A stretch of 25,924 bases of DNA, taken from contig CAZWXK010000037.1 of assembly GCA_964637875.1 (NCBI GenBank), positions 1-25,924 of the forward strand. Reading direction: 5' to 3'. The number at the start of each line of letters is the position of its first letter. Position 1 is the stretch's first letter. Source of the DNA: UBA5972 sp964637875 (GTDB lineage Bacteria; Pseudomonadota; Alphaproteobacteria; Rhodobacterales; Rhodobacteraceae). A program made the translations under genes and the position numbers. The notes beneath the pieces are model-generated. The model was not told the DNA's origin and searched no databases. It saw only the letters and a program-made list of their open reading frames with translations. Positions 22,237 through 25,924 of this stretch are shown here, piece by piece.

Positions 22237-22611
22237 CTATTCGGGCTGCCAGGCCTCATAGTCCTGACGGATCACCGGCCGCGGCCGGCGCATCGAGCCC
22301 GGCGGCGCATAGGCCGCGGGCGTTCCCGTGGGGTTGGGCTGGCGCGGCTTTTCCCATTCATGGTGCCTTGGCTGTGCGCTGGTGGGTGGCTGGTCAAAGG
22401 TACCATGCAGCCAGCCATGCCAGTCGGCGGGAATACGGCTGGCCTCGATCTCGCCATCATAGATCACCCAGCGGCGCTTGCCGTCGGCGGTCTGGTAGAA
22501 ACGGTTGCCCTGCTCGTCCTCGCCAACGAACTGGCCCTTGCGCCAGGTGTAAAGCTGCGTGCCGATGGTCTGGCCATCCCACCATGCGAACATCCGTTTG
22601 AGAAACTTCAT
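22237..22611 (-). CDS. NDUFA12-family complex I accessory subunit
   Basis: A 124-residue homologue of the mitochondrial complex I accessory subunit NDUFA12, found in alphaproteobacteria such as Paracoccus. The core shows TWRKGQFVGEDEQGNRFYQ, then RRWVIYDGEIEASRIPADWHGWLHG, followed by HEWEKPRQPNPTGT. It probably binds the peripheral arm of NADH:quinone oxidoreductase at the cytoplasmic side. It is not in the nuo operon here; it precedes mlaD by 19 bases. The upstream spacer to clpX (22612-22694) is 83 bases and could hold its promoter. Confidence 0.94.
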   Translation of the reverse strand: MKFLKRMFAWWDGQTIGTQLYTWRKGQFVGEDEQGNRFYQTADGKRRWVIYDGEIEASRIPADWHGWLHGTFDQPPTSAQPRHHEWEKPRQPNPTGTPAAYAPPGSMRRPRPVIRQDYEAWQPE

Positions 22612-22694
22612 GACACACCTCTTGAACCGCTTGCCTCATATGCACCCGTTCGGGGGGCGAGGTCCAGCCCCGATCTGGGGCAATTTCAGTGCAT

Positions 22695-23960
22695 TCAGCT
22701 GGCGGTGGCGCTTTCCTCGGCGCGATCGGTATAGATCAGCAGCGGCTTGCCATCGCCATTGACGGCCTCTTCGTTGACGACAACCTCTTCCACGCCCTCA
22801 AGGCCCGGCAGGTCGAACATGGTATCCAGCAGGATATCCTCCATGATCGAGCGCAGGCCCCGCGCGCCCGTCTTGCGGGCAATGGCGCGCCTGGCGATGG
22901 CCCGCAGCGATTCTTCGGTAAAGGTCAGCTTGACGTCTTCCAGTTCGAACAGGCGCTGATACTGCTTGACCAGCGCGTTCTTGGGCTGGCTCAGGATCGT
23001 CACCAGCGCATCCTCGTCAAGGTCGGTGAGCGTCGCGATCACCGGCAGACGGCCGACAAATTCGGGGATGAGGCCGAATTTCAGCAGGTCTTCGGGTTCG
23101 AGATCGCCCAGGATCTCGCCAATGCCGCGCTCTTCCTCGTCCTTGACGTCGGCACCGAAACCGATCGAGCTGCCCTTGCCGCGCTGGGCAATGATCTTTT
23201 CGAGCCCGGCGAATGCCCCGCCGCAGATGAACAGGATGTTGGTCGTGTCCACCTGCAGGAATTCCTGCTGCGGATGCTTGCGCCCGCCTTGCGGCGGCAC
23301 GCTGGCGATGGTCCCTTCCATGATTTTCAGCAGCGCCTGCTGCACGCCTTCGCCCGACACGTCGCGGGTGATCGAGGGGTTGTCGGACTTGCGGGTGATC
23401 TTGTCCACCTCGTCGATATAGACGATCCCGCGCTGGGCGCGCTCGACATTGTATTCCGATGCCTGCAACAGTTTCAGGATGATGTTTTCCACATCCTCGC
23501 CCACATAGCCGGCCTCGGTCAGGGTGGTGGCATCAGCCATGGTAAAGGGCACGTCGATGATGCGCGCCAGCGTCTGCGCCAGCAGCGTCTTGCCACAGCC
23601 GGTGGGGCCGATCAGCAGGATGTTGGATTTCGCCAGCTCGATATCGGCCGACTTGGCTGCGTGGTTCAGGCGCTTGTAGTGGTTGTGCACCGCTACCGAC
23701 AGAACCCGCTTGGCCATTTCCTGGCCGATCACGTAATCGTCGAGAACCTTGCAGATCTCGGCCGGGGTTGGCACCCCGTCGCTGGACTTGGTCATCGAGG
23801 ATTTGGTTTCCTCGCGGATGATGTCCATGCACAGCTCGACACATTCATCGCAGATGAACACGGTCGGTCCCGCGATCAGCTTGCGCACCTCGTGCTGGCT
23901 CTTGCCGCAGAACGAGCAATAGAGGGTGTTCTTGCTGTCACCGTTGTTAGAGTTCGCCAT
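22695..23960 (-). CDS. clpX: ClpX, ATP-dependent unfoldase of ClpXP
   Basis: A 421-residue AAA+ unfoldase. The N-terminal zinc-binding domain has C15-x2-C18 and C37-x2-C40. The Walker A motif GPTGCGKT is at 118-125 and Walker B is YIDEVDKI, followed by the pore and RKS loops. The IGFGADV loop that docks to ClpP is present, as is the sensor-2 KTGARGLRS segment near the C-terminus. All features of a working unfoldase are seen. It lies 156 bases downstream of clpP, on the same strand. Confidence 0.98.
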   Translation of the reverse strand: MANSNNGDSKNTLYCSFCGKSQHEVRKLIAGPTVFICDECVELCMDIIREETKSSMTKSSDGVPTPAEICKVLDDYVIGQEMAKRVLSVAVHNHYKRLNHAAKSADIELAKSNILLIGPTGCGKTLLAQTLARIIDVPFTMADATTLTEAGYVGEDVENIILKLLQASEYNVERAQRGIVYIDEVDKITRKSDNPSITRDVSGEGVQQALLKIMEGTIASVPPQGGRKHPQQEFLQVDTTNILFICGGAFAGLEKIIAQRGKGSSIGFGADVKDEEERGIGEILGDLEPEDLLKFGLIPEFVGRLPVIATLTDLDEDALVTILSQPKNALVKQYQRLFELEDVKLTFTEESLRAIARRAIARKTGARGLRSIMEDILLDTMFDLPGLEGVEEVVVNEEAVNGDGKPLLIYTDRAEESATAS

Positions 23961-24094
23961 AGGTCACCTTTGCCTTGCTCATTTGCGCTTGCGGGCCATC
24001 ACGACCACCCGTCTCCGCCCCCCTGTCCTGCAGGTTATGGCAGTTTTCCAACATGGGCAATTCTTTTCGCCCCCACACATCCCGCCTGCCGCGG

Positions 24095-24122
24095 GGGTGA
24101 GGGAAACATGTCTCGCTCACCC
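24095..24122 (-). other. Stem-loop across the clpP stop codon
   Basis: Arms GGGTGAG and CTCACCC are separated by 14 bases. The clpP stop lies within one arm. No T run follows. It may slow decay of the clpP part of the message or separate clpP from clpX expression. Confidence 0.35.
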
Positions 24123-24743
24123 TTCGTCTTCCTCGCCGCGACGATCGACGATCTCGTCGATCAGGCCGAAATCGCGGGCCTCTTCGGCGGTCATGAAATT
24201 GTCGCGGTCCAGCGCCGTTTCGACCTTTTTCAACGGCTGGCCGGTATGTTCCACATAGATGCGGTTCAGGCGGTCCTTGAGTTCGAGGATTTCCTTGGCA
24301 TGCAGCGCGATGTCGCTGGCCTGGCCCTGGAAGCCGCCCGAGGGCTGATGCACCATGATACGGCTGTTGGGCAGGCTGAAACGCATGCCCTTTTCACCCG
24401 CAGCCAGCAGGAGCGAGCCCATGCTGGCCGCCTGCCCGATACACAGGGTCGAGACCTTGGGCCGGATATACTGCATGGTGTCATAGATCGACAGGCCCGA
24501 AGTCACCACGCCGCCGGGGCTGTTGATGTACATCGAGATTTCCTTTTTCGGATTCTCGGCCTCAAGGAACAGCAGCTGGGCCACGATCAACGTCGACATG
24601 CCGTCATGCACCGGGCCCGAAACAAAGATGATCCGCTCCTTCAGCAGGCGCGAAAAGATGTCATAGGCGCGCTCGCCCCGGCTGGTCTGCTCGACCACCA
24701 TGGGCACGAGGGTATTCATGTAGGTGTCGATCGGGTCTCTCAT
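24117..24743 (-). CDS. clpP: ClpP, proteolytic subunit of Clp protease
   Basis: A 208-residue serine protease forming the barrel that partners ClpX and ClpA. The triad is visible: Ser107 in GQAASMGSLLL, His132 in MVHQPSGG and Asp181 in LDRDNFM, with the His-Asp spacing of 49 as in E. coli ClpP. The handle helix includes ILELKDRLNRIY. The N-terminus lacks a long propeptide and starts with RDPIDTYMNTLVPMVVEQ. The C-terminus is acidic (GEEDEG). It is the first gene of the clpP-clpX group, divergent from lipB across 260 bases. Confidence 0.98.
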   Translation of the reverse strand: MRDPIDTYMNTLVPMVVEQTSRGERAYDIFSRLLKERIIFVSGPVHDGMSTLIVAQLLFLEAENPKKEISMYINSPGGVVTSGLSIYDTMQYIRPKVSTLCIGQAASMGSLLLAAGEKGMRFSLPNSRIMVHQPSGGFQGQASDIALHAKEILELKDRLNRIYVEHTGQPLKKVETALDRDNFMTAEEARDFGLIDEIVDRRGEEDEG

Positions 24744-24799
24744 TCGCCTGCCTTTGCGTTACTCATGTCGCCCTTCTATCCAAAGGGTGCTGAACAGAG

Positions 24800-24828
24800 T
24801 CTTAGTGTGGCGCACGAGGGGGTGCAAG
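24800..24828 (-). promoter_or_regulatory. Candidate clpP promoter
   Basis: On the minus strand CTTGCA (24828-24823) and CTAAGA (24805-24800) are separated by exactly 17 bases. The CTTG core is compatible with both housekeeping and RpoH-type alphaproteobacterial promoters. The predicted start would lie about 50 bases before the clpP ATG. This is a motif match by eye only. Confidence 0.35.
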
Positions 24829-24960
24829 AGGCGGTTGCGAAAGCGTGAACAGGCAGGGCAGCACAGCCCGGAACAGCCCGGCGGATGGCCCTGCACATGG
24901 GGCCGAGACACCTGGCAAATGCCGTGGACCTTGGCCGCAATCGGCGTTAGAGCAGGTCGC

Positions 24961-24982
24961 GCATGACTGGATCCGATCATGC
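24961..24982. promoter_or_regulatory. Inverted repeat upstream of lipB
   Basis: GCATGA and TCATGC flank a ten-base centre containing GGATCC. It ends 21 bases before the lipB ATG and next to its GGGAGA ribosome site. It could act as an operator or as a leader stem-loop. Apart from this and the clpP promoter candidate, the 24744-25003 spacer shows no gene. Confidence 0.35.
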
Positions 24983-25003
24983 ACGCAACGGGAGACCGAA
25001 ATC

Positions 25004-25657
25004 ATGGTGAGCTGGATCACTTCGGACAACGAGGTTCCCTATCCACGCGCCCTGGCCGAGATGGAGCGCCGGGTCGGTGGAATCATTGCCGGCACCGCGG
25101 ACGAGGCCGTCTGGCTGCTGGAACACCCCCCCCTTTATACCGCCGGCACCAGTGCGCGCCCCGAGGACCTGATCGAGCCCGGCCGTTTTCCTGTGTTCAC
25201 GGCGCGCCGGGGTGGCCAGTACACCTATCACGGCCCCGGTCAGCGCGTCGCCTATGTGATGCTCGACCTCAATCGGAGGGGGCGCGATCTGCGGCGTTAT
25301 GTCCACGCACTGGAACGCTGGGTCATCGAGACCCTGGCCGAATTCGGCGTCAGGGGCGAGATCCGCGAGGGCCGGGTCGGCGTCTGGGTCGCGCGCCCGG
25401 ACAAGCCGCCCAATGCCGATGGCAGCCCGCGCGAGGACAAGGTTGCCGCCATCGGCGTACGTGTCCGCAAATGGGTGACGTTTCACGGCATCTCGATCAA
25501 TGTGGATCCCGACCTTTCGCATTTCGACGGAATCGTGCCCTGCGGCATCCGGGAACATGGCGTGACCAGCCTTGTCGATCTGGGCCTGCCGGTCACGATG
25601 GAAGATCTCGATGTCGCGCTGCGGAAAACTTTCGACCGGATATTTCCGTCGCCGTGA
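25004..25657 (+). CDS. lipB: Octanoyl-ACP:protein N-octanoyltransferase
   Basis: A 217-residue enzyme that moves octanoyl from ACP to lipoyl domains, the first step of lipoate synthesis. Key motifs are RRGGQYTYHGPGQ (69-80), the catalytic Lys146 in KVAAIGVRVRKWVTFHG and the acyl-carrying Cys180 in VPCGI. Length fits the family. The ATG at 25004 has GGGAGA eight bases upstream; the earlier in-frame ATG at 24845 would add 53 residues without family likeness. It is divergent from clpP. lipA is not seen in the window. Confidence 0.95.
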   Translation: MVSWITSDNEVPYPRALAEMERRVGGIIAGTADEAVWLLEHPPLYTAGTSARPEDLIEPGRFPVFTARRGGQYTYHGPGQRVAYVMLDLNRRGRDLRRYVHALERWVIETLAEFGVRGEIREGRVGVWVARPDKPPNADGSPREDKVAAIGVRVRKWVTFHGISINVDPDLSHFDGIVPCGIREHGVTSLVDLGLPVTMEDLDVALRKTFDRIFPSP

Positions 25658-25778
25658 AAGGAGGGCGCCGCCATCGCTGGCCGCGCCCGCTGAATTTCAA
25701 CCTGACAACCGCCTGGAGCATGTCGCCCCAGATCGGATTCGCCCGTGTTCCGAACCGAGGGCGTGCAACCGCCCGGGT

Positions 25779-25794
25779 GGGCGCGGATGCGCCC
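25779..25794. terminator. GC-rich hairpin region downstream of lipB
   Basis: Arms GGGCGC and GCGCCC close a GGAT tetraloop. Another GC-rich dyad (GGGC, GCAT, GCCC) follows within 35 bases. They lie between lipB and the convergent gene at the window edge, where a bidirectional terminator is expected, but there is no T tract. The spacer 25658-25871 holds no convincing gene. Confidence 0.3.
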
Positions 25795-25871
25795 GCCATG
25801 GGGGCGGGCGGGCGCATGCCCGGGCCGCTGTGCGACCCGGGCCAGGAGAATTCGATCAAACGCGACATGCT

Positions 25872-25924
25872 CTAGCCGCGCGCGCGGCCGACCAGCTTCC
25901 AGATACCCGGCAGCAGCAGCGCCG
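25872..25924 (-). CDS. Last codons of an unidentified gene (partial)
   Basis: Reading leftwards from the window edge, a frame encodes ALLLPGIWKLVGRARG and ends at a TAG (25872-25874). A hydrophobic stretch followed by a basic tail would fit the C-terminus of a membrane protein. Too little is visible to name it, and the reading could be chance. Confidence 0.35.
   Translation of the reverse strand, partial: ALLLPGIWKLVGRARG

Noticed and set aside
22689..24848. 719-codon plus-strand frame opposite clpX and clpP
   Set aside because: Covers two highly conserved minus-strand genes and shows no protein family likeness.
24845..25003. N-terminal extension of LipB from an ATG at 24845
   Set aside because: The 53 extra residues are unlike LipB, and a good ribosome site precedes the ATG at 25004.

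Overview
This is a GC-rich stretch of bacterial chromosome. Gene content and order point to an alphaproteobacterium of the Rhodobacteraceae (Paracoccus/Rhodobacter-like). Signs of this are ccmI-ruvX-DUF1289, an NDUFA12 homologue next to an MCE gene and a DUF2155 gene, aat beside accC-accB, and the clpX/clpP/lipB neighbourhood. The identification rests on recognised families and gene order, not on a database search. Genes are packed tightly, and many neighbours overlap by ATGA or TGATG. I see no tRNA, rRNA, CRISPR array or insertion sequence.

Layout. (1) 1-1566, plus strand: 3' end of ccmI, then ruvX and a DUF1289 protein, all overlapping. (2) 1576-8693, minus strand: a seven-gene run reading leftwards from 8693. 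It encodes an SDR, a MaoC hydratase, an APH/ACAD10-type phosphotransferase, a second SDR, a FadJ-type bifunctional enzyme, a PaaG-like crotonase and, after a 99-base spacer, a PHP-domain protein. It looks like an acyl-CoA catabolic operon. It shares a 175-base divergent promoter region with a zinc-less MDR oxidoreductase (8869-9927). (3) 9999-10583, minus strand: a DksA/TraR-type protein and a small acidic protein. (4) 10716-12909: a sulfide/persulfide response module. It has an ArsR repressor with Cys41 and Cys107, the pair used by SqrR, a divergent persulfide dioxygenase, a DUF442 protein with a rhodanese-length active-site loop, and a SulP transporter cut off after about 82 recognisable residues. 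(5) 12870-14750: a 3' gene remnant, DUF952, pyrD and arsC, each joined to the next by ATGA. (6) 14883-16034, minus strand: a PLP aminotransferase, divergent from a periplasmic M48 metalloprotease. The protease reading frame is interrupted by 100 Ns flanked by identical 55-base copies. (7) 17706-21118, plus strand: a DsbA-like thioredoxin, accB, accC and aat. (8) 21058-24743, minus strand: clpP, clpX, NDUFA12, mlaD-like and DUF2155. The last converges on aat with a 61-base coding overlap. (9) 25004-25657: lipB, then a GC-rich hairpin region and the last codons of an unidentified minus-strand gene.

Most of the window is core metabolism. The parts most worth a second look are the sulfide module with its two candidate operators and broken SulP, the operon that places an ACAD10/LvaA-type kinase among beta-oxidation enzymes, and the assembly gap, which looks like an unmerged contig overlap. 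I found no convincing wholly new system.
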